Shown: positions 8,400-15,985, counted from the first letter of the stretch. The stretch: 41,544 nucleotides of DNA from Lachnospiraceae bacterium (GCA_900753305.1 CAADYR010000005.1:1-41544), one strand, 5' to 3'. The notes: a model not told the origin generated them from the sequence alone. Program-made: numbers and translations.

Positions 8400-9008
8400 A
8401 TGTATCGGAAAAAGAAGAAAAAAGCATGGGTATGGATACTGATAGGGTTGATTGTGGTTCTGGTGGCAGGTGGTTGGGTCTACTATAAGGAAGTTGTAAT
8501 GGCTGCTGAGACTTCTGAGGAAGAGGAAATCGTACTGGAAGAGGATCAGGAATGGAAGTATTTTAAGATCACACAGATTCTGGGTAATGAGATGACAGCA
8601 ACAGTAATACAGGAGAATGGTGAAGAAACAACAGAATCAGGCACCTGGATGATTCCTGTGGGAACAGAAGTGGTAACGAAATTGGGAACGACTACGACTT
8701 TTGCCAGGCTGGCGAGTGGAGATACGATCAAGGTATTGATGCAGAATGAGGATGATGGAACACAGGATATTCTGAAGATTTGGATTGTAGATTTAACACA
8801 GACTTCCAATGGTGCACCGGATATGCAGGGAACACCGGGAGAGGATGGTGAAGTGCCTGATATGGGAGAGATGCCATCTGATAATGGAGCAATGCCTGAT
8901 ATGGGTACAGATGGTAATATGCCGAATGTGGGTGAAATGCCATCTGACAGTGATTCTATGCCCAGTATGAATAGTACAGGTGGTGGTATGCCAGGAGGTG
9001 ATAATTAA
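8400..9008 (+). CDS. Membrane-anchored protein with Met/Pro/Asp-rich repeat tail
   Basis: 202 residues; AGAGGAGAAGG precedes the ATG. A basic N-terminus leads into one membrane helix (about 10-28). A small, probably beta-rich extracytoplasmic domain follows (about 40-140: EWKYFKITQILGNEMTATVI, then TWMIPVGTEVVTKLGTTTTF). The last 60 residues are a degenerate repeat of GEMPSD, MPDMG and NMPNVG units ending GGGMPGGDN. I do not recognise the family. Its stop overlaps the ATPase start by 1 nt (TAATG), so it is part of the exporter operon. The tail resembles the Met/Gly inserts of the permease and adaptors, suggesting an accessory subunit or a shared ligand such as a metal. That role is inference. 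Confidence 0.8.
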   Translation: MYRKKKKKAWVWILIGLIVVLVAGGWVYYKEVVMAAETSEEEEIVLEEDQEWKYFKITQILGNEMTATVIQENGEETTESGTWMIPVGTEVVTKLGTTTTFARLASGDTIKVLMQNEDDGTQDILKIWIVDLTQTSNGAPDMQGTPGEDGEVPDMGEMPSDNGAMPDMGTDGNMPNVGEMPSDSDSMPSMNSTGGGMPGGDN

Positions 9009-9691
9009 TGGCTAAGACAATAGAGATTAAACACGTAAATAAGGGATATATGTTAGGAGAAGAAAAAGTTCCGGTTCTCCGTGATATTAATTTCGAAGTA
9101 GAAGAAGGTGAATTTGTCGCAATTCTTGGACCATCCGGTTCCGGCAAGACTACCCTGATGAACATTATCGGTTGTATGGATATTCTGGATTCCGGTGAAT
9201 ATTATCTTCATGGCAGAGCTATTCATGAGATGGAAGAAAAGGACTTAACAGAGGTGCGAAATAAAGAAATCGGATTTATTTTTCAGAACTATCAGTTAAT
9301 TTCTACTTATAATGTAATGCAGAATATCATTATGCCACTGCTGATCCGCGGTATGGGGCATAGGGAAGCCAGTGAAAAGTGTCAGGATATCGTGAAATTA
9401 CTGGGAATTGATCATAGACTTGATCACAAACCCAATGAGTTGTCCGGTGGACAGAAACAGAGAGTGTCAATTGCCAGAGCACTGGCATCTGAACCGGCGA
9501 TTCTGCTGGCAGATGAACCTACAGGTGCGTTGGATCGGGCAAGTGGTCAGGAAGTATTGAAGTTATTCAGACAGTTAAATGAAATGGGTAATACCATTGT
9601 TATGATCACCCACGACCTTAATGTGGCCAAGGCTGCACAGCGAATTGTCAAGATCGTAGATGGGCAGTTATCTCCATACGAAGAATGTTAG
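9008..9691 (+). CDS. MacB/LolD-type ABC transporter ATP-binding protein
   Basis: 227 residues, the usual length of a stand-alone MacB/LolD/FtsE-like ATPase. Walker A GPSGSGKTT is at 41-49. The Q-loop FQNYQLI is near 92, signature LSGGQKQRVSIARALA near 141, Walker B ILLADEPTGALD near 163 and H-loop ITHD near 199. AGGAGG lies 8 nt before the start. It powers the MacB-type permease at 6796. It is separated from the permease by the repeat-bearing gap and the Met-rich protein, an order that is less usual than adjacent ATPase-permease. Confidence 0.93.
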   Translation: MAKTIEIKHVNKGYMLGEEKVPVLRDINFEVEEGEFVAILGPSGSGKTTLMNIIGCMDILDSGEYYLHGRAIHEMEEKDLTEVRNKEIGFIFQNYQLISTYNVMQNIIMPLLIRGMGHREASEKCQDIVKLLGIDHRLDHKPNELSGGQKQRVSIARALASEPAILLADEPTGALDRASGQEVLKLFRQLNEMGNTIVMITHDLNVAKAAQRIVKIVDGQLSPYEEC

Positions 9692-9745
9692 ATGATTATT
9701 TATAGCGAAATTATGACGGAAGAGACCATAAGGAGGATTGATCAT

Positions 9746-9970
9746 ATGTGTAATTTGAGTGATTTAATAGTAGAACAGGGAATTGAACAGGGCAATGCGT
9801 TACATTTAATTGGGCAAGTTTGTAAAAAAATGAAAAAGGGAAAAACAGTAACTGAAATAGCGGAGGATTTGGAAGAACCTGTTGATAGAATAGAGAAAAT
9901 ATACAAAGTAGCACTGACGTATAATGCAAATGAGAATGAAAAAGATAAGATATACGCAGAACTGAACTAG
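9746..9970 (+). CDS. Orphan C-terminal Rpn/PD-(D/E)XK-transposase-like tail protein
   Basis: 74 residues starting MCNLSDLIVEQGIEQGN. AAGGAGG lies 9 nt upstream, so the start at 9746 is preferred over an upstream in-frame ATG at 9692 that abuts the ATPase stop. The sequence (MCNLS..I...GI..G, then a helical KKMKKGKTVTEIAEDLEE segment) resembles the C-terminal tail of Rpn-family recombination-promoting nucleases common in Clostridia. The nuclease domain is absent. The last half looks like a small helix-turn-helix that senses repeated helical units. It could be a remnant or a genuine stand-alone small protein. The family link is from memory and not confirmed. Confidence 0.65.
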   Translation: MCNLSDLIVEQGIEQGNALHLIGQVCKKMKKGKTVTEIAEDLEEPVDRIEKIYKVALTYNANENEKDKIYAELN

Positions 9971-9976
9971 AAAAAG

Positions 9977-10017
9977 AAACGGCTGTTGCCTCCACAATCG
10001 GATAGCAACAGCCGTTT
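9977..10017. terminator. Bidirectional terminator
   Basis: AAACGGCTGTTGC (9977-9989) pairs perfectly with GCAACAGCCGTTT (10005-10017). T-rich flanks lie on both strands. It separates the exporter locus from convergent typA. Confidence 0.88.
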
Positions 10018-10029
10018 TGTCTATGATAG

Positions 10030-11859
10030 TTATTTCTTAAAGCTTGCTCTCTTTCTAAGAGTAGGATCAAGGATCTTCTTACGAATACGAAGACTGGTAG
10101 GTGTAACCTCCAGAAGCTCGTCCGTTTCGATGAAGTCAAGTGCCTGCTCCAGACTCAAGATTTTAGGAGGTGTCAGTCTCAATGCCTCATCAGCACTGGA
10201 AGAACGGGTATTGGTAAGCTGTTTCTTCTTACATACGTTGATTTCGATATCTTCGCCCTTACCGTTCTGACCAACGACCATACCTGAGTAAACCTTTTCA
10301 CCAGGTCCGATGAAAAGAGTACCACGTTCCTGCGCATTGAACAGACCGTAAGTAATCGCCTCACCTGCTTCAAATGCGATCAGGGAACCCTGCTTACGAT
10401 ACTGGATCTCTCCCTTGTAAGGTCCATAACCGTCGAAAATCGTATTAAGGATACCGTTACCCTTGGTATCTGTCATGAAATCACCACGATAACCGATCAG
10501 TCCACGGGAAGGAATAGAGAACTCAAGTCTTGCATATCCGCCGCTTGCCTTACCCATATTACGAAGTTCGCCCTTTCTCTGGCTGAGCTTTTCAATGATA
10601 GCACCGGAGAATTCTTCAGGGACATCAATATAAGCAAGTTCCATAGGTTCTAACTTCTTGCCGTTTTCATCAGTTTTGTACAGAACTTCTGCCTTGCTGA
10701 CAGCAAATTCATAACCTTCACGTCTCATATTTTCAATCAATACAGATAAATGAAGTTCACCACGACCGGATACCTTGAAAGCATCTGCACTGTCTGTTTC
10801 TTCAACACGAAGAGATACATCTGTGTTCAATTCACGGAACAATCTGTCACGCAAATGACGGCTGGTTACGAACTTGCCTTCCTGACCTGCCAGAGGAGAG
10901 TCATTTACGATGAACTGCATGGCAATTGTAGGCTCGCTGATTTTCTGGAAAGGAATAGGAACAACATTTTCAGGAGAGCAGAGTGTATCACCGATATGGA
11001 TATCTGCGATACCGGAAACAGCAACGATAGCACCGATGCCTGCTTCTTTGACTTCTACCTTGTTTAAACCGTCAAATTCGTATAATTTGCTGACTTTTAC
11101 TTTCTTCTGTTTATCGGGATCATGATGGTTACAGATCACAACATCCTGATTTACTTTGATCGTACCATTCTCTACTTTACCGATACCGATACGACCTACG
11201 TATTCATTATAGTCGATCGTACTGATCAGCATCTGAGTACCTGCTTCAGGATCTCCTTCAGGAGCAGGGATATAATCGATAATTGTCTCAAACAGCGGAG
11301 TCATATCAGTACCCAGCTCATCTTCATCAAGGGAAGCGATACCGGCTTTGGCAGAAGCAAATACGAAAGGACAGTCAAGCTGTGAATCATCAGCGTCCAG
11401 TTCAAGGAATAATTCCAATACTTCATCAACAACTTCCTTGGCTCTTGCTTCAGGGCGGTCGATCTTATTGATACATACGATAACCGGAAGCTTTAATTCC
11501 AGAGCTTTTCTCAGAACGAACTTAGTCTGAGGCATAGCACCTTCAAAAGCATCTACAACGAGGATAACACCGTTTACCATCTTAAGTACACGTTCTACTT
11601 CACCACCGAAGTCTGCATGGCCTGGAGTGTCGATAATATTGATCTTGGTGCCTTTATACATAACGGCTGTATTTTTGGATAAAATCGTGATACCACGTTC
11701 ACGTTCGATATCATTAGAGTCCATGACACGTTCAGCAACTTCCTGATTCTCACGGAATACACCACTTTGCTTGAGCAGCTCATCTACAAGAGTTGTCTTA
11801 CCATGGTCTACATGGGCAATAATGGCTACGTTTCTGACATCTTCTCTTTTCTGTTTCAT
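10030..11859 (-). CDS. typA: Translational GTPase TypA/BipA
   Basis: 609 residues, full length for the family. TypA/BipA is a ribosome-binding GTPase related to EF-G and LepA, acting in 50S assembly and stress growth. G1 AHVDHGKTT is at 15-23. The switch region (ERGITILSKN), DTPGHADFGGEV (G3) and NKIDRPEAR (G4) follow. EF-G-like domains III and V and the BipA-specific C-terminal domain come next (SRGLIGYRGDFMTDTKGNG, then RIRKKILD). GGAG lies 7-8 nt before the ATG. Transcription probably comes from the strong promoter at 11975-12003, giving a long leader of about 110 nt. Confidence 0.97.
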   Translation of the reverse strand: MKQKREDVRNVAIIAHVDHGKTTLVDELLKQSGVFRENQEVAERVMDSNDIERERGITILSKNTAVMYKGTKINIIDTPGHADFGGEVERVLKMVNGVILVVDAFEGAMPQTKFVLRKALELKLPVIVCINKIDRPEARAKEVVDEVLELFLELDADDSQLDCPFVFASAKAGIASLDEDELGTDMTPLFETIIDYIPAPEGDPEAGTQMLISTIDYNEYVGRIGIGKVENGTIKVNQDVVICNHHDPDKQKKVKVSKLYEFDGLNKVEVKEAGIGAIVAVSGIADIHIGDTLCSPENVVPIPFQKISEPTIAMQFIVNDSPLAGQEGKFVTSRHLRDRLFRELNTDVSLRVEETDSADAFKVSGRGELHLSVLIENMRREGYEFAVSKAEVLYKTDENGKKLEPMELAYIDVPEEFSGAIIEKLSQRKGELRNMGKASGGYARLEFSIPSRGLIGYRGDFMTDTKGNGILNTIFDGYGPYKGEIQYRKQGSLIAFEAGEAITYGLFNAQERGTLFIGPGEKVYSGMVVGQNGKGEDIEINVCKKKQLTNTRSSSADEALRLTPPKILSLEQALDFIETDELLEVTPTSLRIRKKILDPTLRKRASFKK

Positions 11860-12210
11860 AAGGTATTCTCCATTCTGAATAGTGCAAAATTAACTTTTCA
11901 CATTACATGCTAATTTACTATAGCATCTTAAACGATTTTTTGATATAACATATAGTATATGTTCAAACTGTATTAGTATAGCACCGGATTTATGATTTTG
12001 CAACTTTTCTGTCGAAGTGCGCGAGTCCGAAAATGTAGAAAAAAAAGAGAATATTGAGAGATTTGTTGTCAAGTTGGACAGTGACCCGAAATAGCGCGAA
12101 ATGTTTTGGGGAGAAAATCATAAAAACAGGAATAAGTTACGTACAGAGGAATATAAATGGTAATACATACCAGAAAAAATTCTTAATGGATAAGAAGGGA
12201 GAACATAGTA
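11860..12210. other. Divergent intergenic region typA / SSB-like gene
   Basis: 351 bp without a gene. On the minus side it contains the typA promoter (11975-12003) and an AT-rich leader with TATAACATATAGTATATG around 11943-11961. On the plus side I see only weak promoter-like sequences, plus the GAAGGGAG ribosome site before 12211. Confidence 0.6.
11975..12003 (-). promoter_or_regulatory. Sigma-A promoter for typA
   Basis: Read on the minus strand: TTGCAA (12003-11998), 17-nt spacer, TATACT (11980-11975). The spacing is ideal and both hexamers match 4-5 of 6 consensus bases. The start site would be near 11968. Confidence 0.7.
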
Positions 12211-12849
12211 ATGACAGATAAGGTAATTGAAAACAATCAGGTAACGGTAATGGGAGAGATCGTTAGCGACTTTACATTCAGCCATGAGATATTTGGTGAG
12301 GGATTTTATATGGTAGATACCAGAATCGCCAGATTATCAGATTCTACGGATATCATACCCGTAATGGTTTCTGAGAGACTAATTGATGTAACTGCTGATT
12401 ATAAGGGATGTCTGGTTATCATCAATGGACAGTTCCGCTCTTATAACAGACATGAGGAAAAGAAGAATAAACTGGTTCTTTCCGTATTTGCAAGAGAGAT
12501 CGAATTTGTTGATGAGATCAGCGAGAATGCAAGAACCAATCAGATATTCCTGGATGGTTATATCTGCAAGGAACCTGTATATCGTAAGACTCCGCTTGGC
12601 AGAGAAATTGCAGATTTATTGCTGGCAGTCAACCGTCCATATGGTAAATCCGATTATATTCCCTGCATCTGCTGGGGAAGAAATGCCAGATATGCTGCTA
12701 ATTTCCAGGTAGGAGAGAGATGCCTGGTATGGGGACGTATTCAGTCGAGAGAGTATATGAAGCGCATTTCCGATGAAAATATGGAGAAGAGAGTGGCATA
12801 TGAGGTATCTGTAAGCAAGCTTGAACTTCCACAGGAAGAGGAAGAGTAG
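12211..12849 (+). CDS. Single-stranded DNA-binding-like protein with tandem OB folds
   Basis: 212 residues, start supported by AAGGGAG about 9 nt upstream. The second half (about 110-206) is recognisably SSB-like: NQIFLDGYICKEPVYRKT, a REIADLLLAVNR strand pair, then YIPCICWGRNAR and CLVWGRIQSREY. The first half (about 8-100) repeats the pattern more loosely (VTVMGEIVSDFTFSHEIFGE, IIPVMVSERL, VIINGQFRS). This suggests two OB folds in one chain, unlike the single-OB housekeeping Ssb with its acidic C-terminal tip. It ends in EEEE, which may act as a protein-interaction tail. Its function is probably an accessory SSB in repair or replication; the true Ssb is not in the window. Confidence 0.75.
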   Translation: MTDKVIENNQVTVMGEIVSDFTFSHEIFGEGFYMVDTRIARLSDSTDIIPVMVSERLIDVTADYKGCLVIINGQFRSYNRHEEKKNKLVLSVFAREIEFVDEISENARTNQIFLDGYICKEPVYRKTPLGREIADLLLAVNRPYGKSDYIPCICWGRNARYAANFQVGERCLVWGRIQSREYMKRISDENMEKRVAYEVSVSKLELPQEEEE

Positions 12850-12870
12850 GATTTTGCCAAAATAAATACA

Positions 12871-12899
12871 TTGTCAAAAGTAATTCACTGTGTTATCAT
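12871..12899 (+). promoter_or_regulatory. Sigma-A promoter for CobA/BtuR-like gene
   Basis: TTGTCA (12871-12876), 17-nt spacer, TATCAT (12894-12899), placed 34 nt before the start at 12933. It allows expression independent of the SSB-like gene. Confidence 0.65.
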
Positions 12900-12932
12900 A
12901 CATGCAAAAGCAAAACTGACCTGGAGGACGAT

Positions 12933-13445
12933 ATGGAAGAAGGATTAGTACAGATATATAGTGGCGAAGGTCACGGTAAGTCTGCAGCAGCGCTTGGGAG
13001 GGCTTTGCAGGCGGCATGTAATGGAGAAAATGTAGTGATCATCCGTTTCCTGAAAGGAATGCAGAATGATGACTTTTTGAAGCGGCTCGAACCGGAAATA
13101 AAAATATTTCGTTTTGAAAAGAGCGAAGAGGAATTTTCACAGCTTTCTGTCGAGAGACAGCAGGAAGAAATCCATAATATCAAAAATGGTTTGAATTTTG
13201 CCAAGAAAGTACTGACGACAGGTGAATGCAGTCTGCTGATTCTGGATGAAGTATTGGGACTGATCGATAATGGTATCATTACAGTAGAAGATATGAGACA
13301 TATTATAGAAGCGAAAGCAGATGATGTCAGCATCATTATGACGGGAATCCGTCTGGATGATAAGGTATGTGAGCTGGCAGATGAAATATCCAAAATAGAA
13401 GCAGTGAATTATAAAGTATTCTGCGAGAATGCCAATCAATCATAA
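12933..13445 (+). CDS. CobA/BtuR-family P-loop protein (corrinoid adenosyltransferase-like)
   Basis: 170 residues; CTGGAGG precedes the ATG. The fold signature is that of CobA/CobO ATP:corrinoid adenosyltransferases: N-terminal VQIYSGEGHGKSAAALG in place of the usual GxGKGKTTAA P-loop, then VVIIRFLKG, LLILDEVLGLID (Walker B) and IIMTGIRLDD. The protein is slightly short and the C-terminal substrate-binding part is reduced. The P-loop has His and Ser at positions normally Lys and Thr. It may be a genuine adenosyltransferase or a paralogue with another role. No cobalamin genes lie nearby, and metE in this window is the B12-independent enzyme. Confidence 0.75.
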   Translation: MEEGLVQIYSGEGHGKSAAALGRALQAACNGENVVIIRFLKGMQNDDFLKRLEPEIKIFRFEKSEEEFSQLSVERQQEEIHNIKNGLNFAKKVLTTGECSLLILDEVLGLIDNGIITVEDMRHIIEAKADDVSIIMTGIRLDDKVCELADEISKIEAVNYKVFCENANQS

Positions 13446-13452
13446 TAAAGGG

Positions 13453-13481
13453 TTGACATGGCATATACTGCGGTGTATAGT
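13453..13481 (+). promoter_or_regulatory. Sigma-A promoter of the dap operon
   Basis: Perfect TTGACA (13453-13458), 17-nt spacer, TATAGT (13476-13481). The start site would be about 13488, a few bases before the lysine aptamer. Confidence 0.85.
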
Positions 13482-13497
13482 TAAATAAAATTGTAGT

Positions 13498-13664
13498 AAA
13501 GATAGAGGTCGCGTTTTTGATCAGTACTTTCTGGGAGATGTCAGGCATTGTTGAACAGAGAGGAAAGGGAAAGACGCCGAAAGGAGAGGCTTCCTGAGAG
13601 TCACTTGCTTGGGCATACAGTGAATAATTGTATGACTGTCATCAACAGATGGGGAGCTATCATA
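13498..13664 (+). promoter_or_regulatory. Lysine riboswitch (L-box)
   Basis: The hallmark blocks of the L-box are present in order. They are GATAGAGGTCGCG at the 5' side, TTTTTGATCAGTA, AGGGAAAGACGCCGAAA, a P4 helix region, CTGTCATCAACAGATGGGGAGCTATC at the 3' side (13636-13661). The closing helix P1 pairs GATAG (13501-13505) with CTATC (13657-13661). A terminator follows at 13682 and dapA lies downstream. Lysine binding should favour premature termination and shut down dapA-dapB. This is a well-known class; the call is by sequence recognition only. Confidence 0.93.
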
Positions 13665-13681
13665 TATTCGTAAGAACATCT

Positions 13682-13714
13682 AAGCCGACCATATGTGTGG
13701 TCGGCTTGTTTTTT
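13682..13714 (+). terminator. Riboswitch-controlled attenuator terminator
   Basis: AAGCCGACCA (13682-13691) pairs perfectly with TGGTCGGCTT (13698-13707), followed by GTTTTTT. It is the expression platform of the L-box. Confidence 0.9.
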
Positions 13715-13749
13715 GTGAATAAGCGAAAGCTTGTGAGTCTGCTTATTCA
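13715..13749. repeat. Short TGAATAAGC-bounded inverted repeat
   Basis: TGAATAAGC (13716-13724) and GCTTATTCA (13741-13749) flank a 16-nt centre between the attenuator and dapA. The same 9-mer pair bounds a 125-bp element at 39881-40009, so this may be a minimal member of the same family. Confidence 0.4.
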
Positions 13750-13867
13750 GGACTTCACACGAATTGCATACAAAATACACAGTATCTGCGTATTTCTTCG
13801 CATCTGACCTATAATATTATAATAGTATCTCGTATTTGAATGATACAGGAAAGGTAAGGTAAATAAC

Positions 13868-14752
13868 ATGGCAATTTTTACAGGAGCAGGCGTAGCAATC
13901 GTTACACCAATGAAACCTAATGGAGAAGTAAATTACGAGGCTTTTGCCAGACATATTGAATTCCAGATCGCAAACCATACAGACGCTATCATTGTCTGCG
14001 GAACAACAGGTGAGGCATCCACTCTGACACACGAAGAACATCTCGAGTGTATCAGATTCTGTGTAAAGCAGGTAGCAGGCAGGATCCCGGTGATCGCAGG
14101 AACCGGTTCCAACTGTACACAGACAGCGATCTATTTATCACAGGAAGCAGAAAAGGCAGGCGTAGACGGACTTCTTCTGGTAACTCCATATTATAATAAA
14201 GCAACACAGAAGGGATTAAAGGAACATTTTACAATGGTAGCCAATTCTGTAAAGGTTCCTATTATCCTTTACAATATTCCGGGTAGAACAGGTGTGAATA
14301 TTCAGCCTGAAACTATCGTATCTTTATGTGAAGAAGTTCCGAATATCGTGGGTGTTAAGGATGCGACAGATAATCTGAATCAGTTTATGAAGCTGATGGC
14401 ACTTGCAAAGGGCAAAGTAGACGTATATTCCGGTAATGATAATCAGATCGTTCCACTTATGTCTATGGGTGCAAAGGGCGTTATCTCTGTCCTTTCCAAT
14501 ATTGCACCACAGCAGACTCATGATATCTGTGCCAAATATCTGGAAGGTAAAGTAACAGAAAGTGCACAGATGCAGTTGGATGCATTGGATCTTGTCAGCG
14601 CATTATTCTGTGAAGTAAATCCTATTCCTGTAAAGAAAGCATTGAATCTGATGGGAAGGGAAGCAGGAGGACTTAGAAGACCTCTGACAGAAATGGAAGA
14701 TGAGAATGCTAAGAAGTTGGAAAAGGCAATGAAGGAGTACGGACTTTTATAA
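13868..14752 (+). CDS. dapA: 4-hydroxy-tetrahydrodipicolinate synthase
   Basis: 294 residues, full length. DapA condenses pyruvate with aspartate semialdehyde, the first committed step to lysine and diaminopimelate for peptidoglycan. Visible motifs: CGTTGEASTL near residue 40, the catalytic Tyr in ILYNIPGRTGVN (about 134) and the Schiff-base Lys in VGVKDATDN (about 161). AAGGTAAGG precedes the ATG. It is controlled by the upstream lysine riboswitch and followed 21 nt later by dapB. Confidence 0.97.
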   Translation: MAIFTGAGVAIVTPMKPNGEVNYEAFARHIEFQIANHTDAIIVCGTTGEASTLTHEEHLECIRFCVKQVAGRIPVIAGTGSNCTQTAIYLSQEAEKAGVDGLLLVTPYYNKATQKGLKEHFTMVANSVKVPIILYNIPGRTGVNIQPETIVSLCEEVPNIVGVKDATDNLNQFMKLMALAKGKVDVYSGNDNQIVPLMSMGAKGVISVLSNIAPQQTHDICAKYLEGKVTESAQMQLDALDLVSALFCEVNPIPVKKALNLMGREAGGLRRPLTEMEDENAKKLEKAMKEYGLL

Positions 14753-14773
14753 AGAACATCAGGAGGAATAGAA

Positions 14774-15538
14774 ATGATCAAGGTCATTATGCATGGCTGT
14801 AACGGTAAAATGGGTCAGGTCATCACAGGAATTATAGCTGAGGATGCAGATGTAGAAATCGTTGCAGGCGTAGATGCATCAAATCATATACAGAATACCT
14901 ATCCGGTATTTTCAAATATAGCAGATTGTAATGTAGAAGCAGATGTTGTGATTGATTTCTGTGCGGCAACAGCAGTTGATGGATTGCTGAACTATTGCGT
15001 AGAGAAGAAACTTCCCTGCGTATTGTGTACAACAGGTTTAAGTGAGGCACAGATTGCAGCAGTAGAAGAAGCTTCCAAAAAGACAGCAATTCTTCGTTCT
15101 GCCAATATGTCACTTGGTGTTAATATGCTGCTTAAAATTCTGAAAGAGGCAGCAGGGATTCTGGCACCGGCAGGTTTTGACATTGAAATCGTAGAGAAAC
15201 ATCATAACCAGAAGGTAGATGCACCAAGCGGAACTGCTTTGGCATTAGCTGACTCTATAAATGAAGAATTTAATAACGAATATGATTATGTATATGACAG
15301 AAGTCAGGTAAGAGAGAAGCGTAACAGCAAGGAGATTGGAATCTCATCTGTCAGGGGCGGTACTATAGTTGGAGATCATGACGTGATCTTTGCCGGAACA
15401 GACGAAGTAGTGACCTTCTCACACAGGGCATATTCCAAAGCTATTTTTGGAAAAGGAGCAGTACAGGCAGCAAAATTCCTTGCAGGAAAACCGGCAGGAA
15501 GATATGAAATGAGCGACGTGATAGACGCCGGAAACTGA
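14774..15538 (+). CDS. dapB: 4-hydroxy-tetrahydrodipicolinate reductase
   Basis: 254 residues. It reduces the DapA product with NAD(P)H in the lysine/DAP pathway. The N-terminal nucleotide-binding loop (IMHGCNGKMGQVI), DVVIDFCAATA, the TTGLS loop, catalytic EKHHNQKVDAPSGTAL and SVRGGTIVGDHDVIFAG are all present. AGGAGGA lies 7 nt before the ATG. It is the second gene of the riboswitch-controlled operon and ends in a strong hairpin. Confidence 0.97.
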   Translation: MIKVIMHGCNGKMGQVITGIIAEDADVEIVAGVDASNHIQNTYPVFSNIADCNVEADVVIDFCAATAVDGLLNYCVEKKLPCVLCTTGLSEAQIAAVEEASKKTAILRSANMSLGVNMLLKILKEAAGILAPAGFDIEIVEKHHNQKVDAPSGTALALADSINEEFNNEYDYVYDRSQVREKRNSKEIGISSVRGGTIVGDHDVIFAGTDEVVTFSHRAYSKAIFGKGAVQAAKFLAGKPAGRYEMSDVIDAGN

Positions 15539-15545
15539 TATACAT

Positions 15546-15581
15546 GATAAGGGCGCGTACATCCGTGTATGCGCCCTTATC
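15546..15581. terminator. Hairpin terminator after dapB (bidirectional)
   Basis: A 15-bp stem with one wobble: GATAAGGGCGCGTAC (15546-15560) and GTATGCGCCCTTATC (15567-15581). It lies between convergent genes; T runs are short on both sides. Confidence 0.75.
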
Positions 15582-15583
15582 TG

Positions 15584-15985
15584 TTAAGGATTGACTGTGT
15601 TGTTGTTCGTTGTGTGATCGGCATTGCCTGTTACATCCTTGACGGCATCTCCGACTACATCACCAGCCCCCTCTATAACATTACCTGCAGCATCGCCTAC
15701 ATCCTCAACAGCGTTACCAACGGCATTTCCGGCATCTTCGACCATGTTGCCGTTACCGGTTCCATTGTTCATGTTGCCCTGGGACTGATCAGGCATGCCG
15801 GCTTCATCAGCAGTTGAGCCATTAACAGTCTCGTCATTGGTCGTAGTACCGTTTTGTGTAGTATTGTTGTTGGTATTAGGGGTGTTGTTCGGTCTGTTGT
15901 TTGTGTCAGTATTGCCGCCACAGGCGGTCAGACCGAGCATGGTTGCAAGACACAGTGTTGCTAGAACTACTTTTCCCTGAAACAT
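15584..15985 (-). CDS. Small Asn/Thr-rich lipoprotein with amphipathic repeats
   Basis: 133 residues from the ATG at 15985, chosen because GGAGGT sits about 5 nt upstream; a longer frame adds 14 residues without a ribosome site. The signal peptide ends in the lipobox LTAC, giving a diacylglycerol Cys near residue 22. An unstructured Asn/Thr/Asp segment follows (about 25-80). A run of 7-8-residue Gly/Ala/Val/Asp repeats then covers about 85-120 (VGNAVEDVGDAAGNVIEGAG), which could form an amphipathic helix. The family is unknown. It is expected on the outer face of the membrane. Confidence 0.8.
   Translation of the reverse strand: MFQGKVVLATLCLATMLGLTACGGNTDTNNRPNNTPNTNNNTTQNGTTTNDETVNGSTADEAGMPDQSQGNMNNGTGNGNMVEDAGNAVGNAVEDVGDAAGNVIEGAGDVVGDAVKDVTGNADHTTNNNTVNP

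Noticed and set aside
13446..13867. T-box leader or S-box riboswitch for dapA
   Set aside because: No T-box sequence (TGGNACCGCG) or S-box core is present; the L-box blocks and the downstream gene fit lysine.
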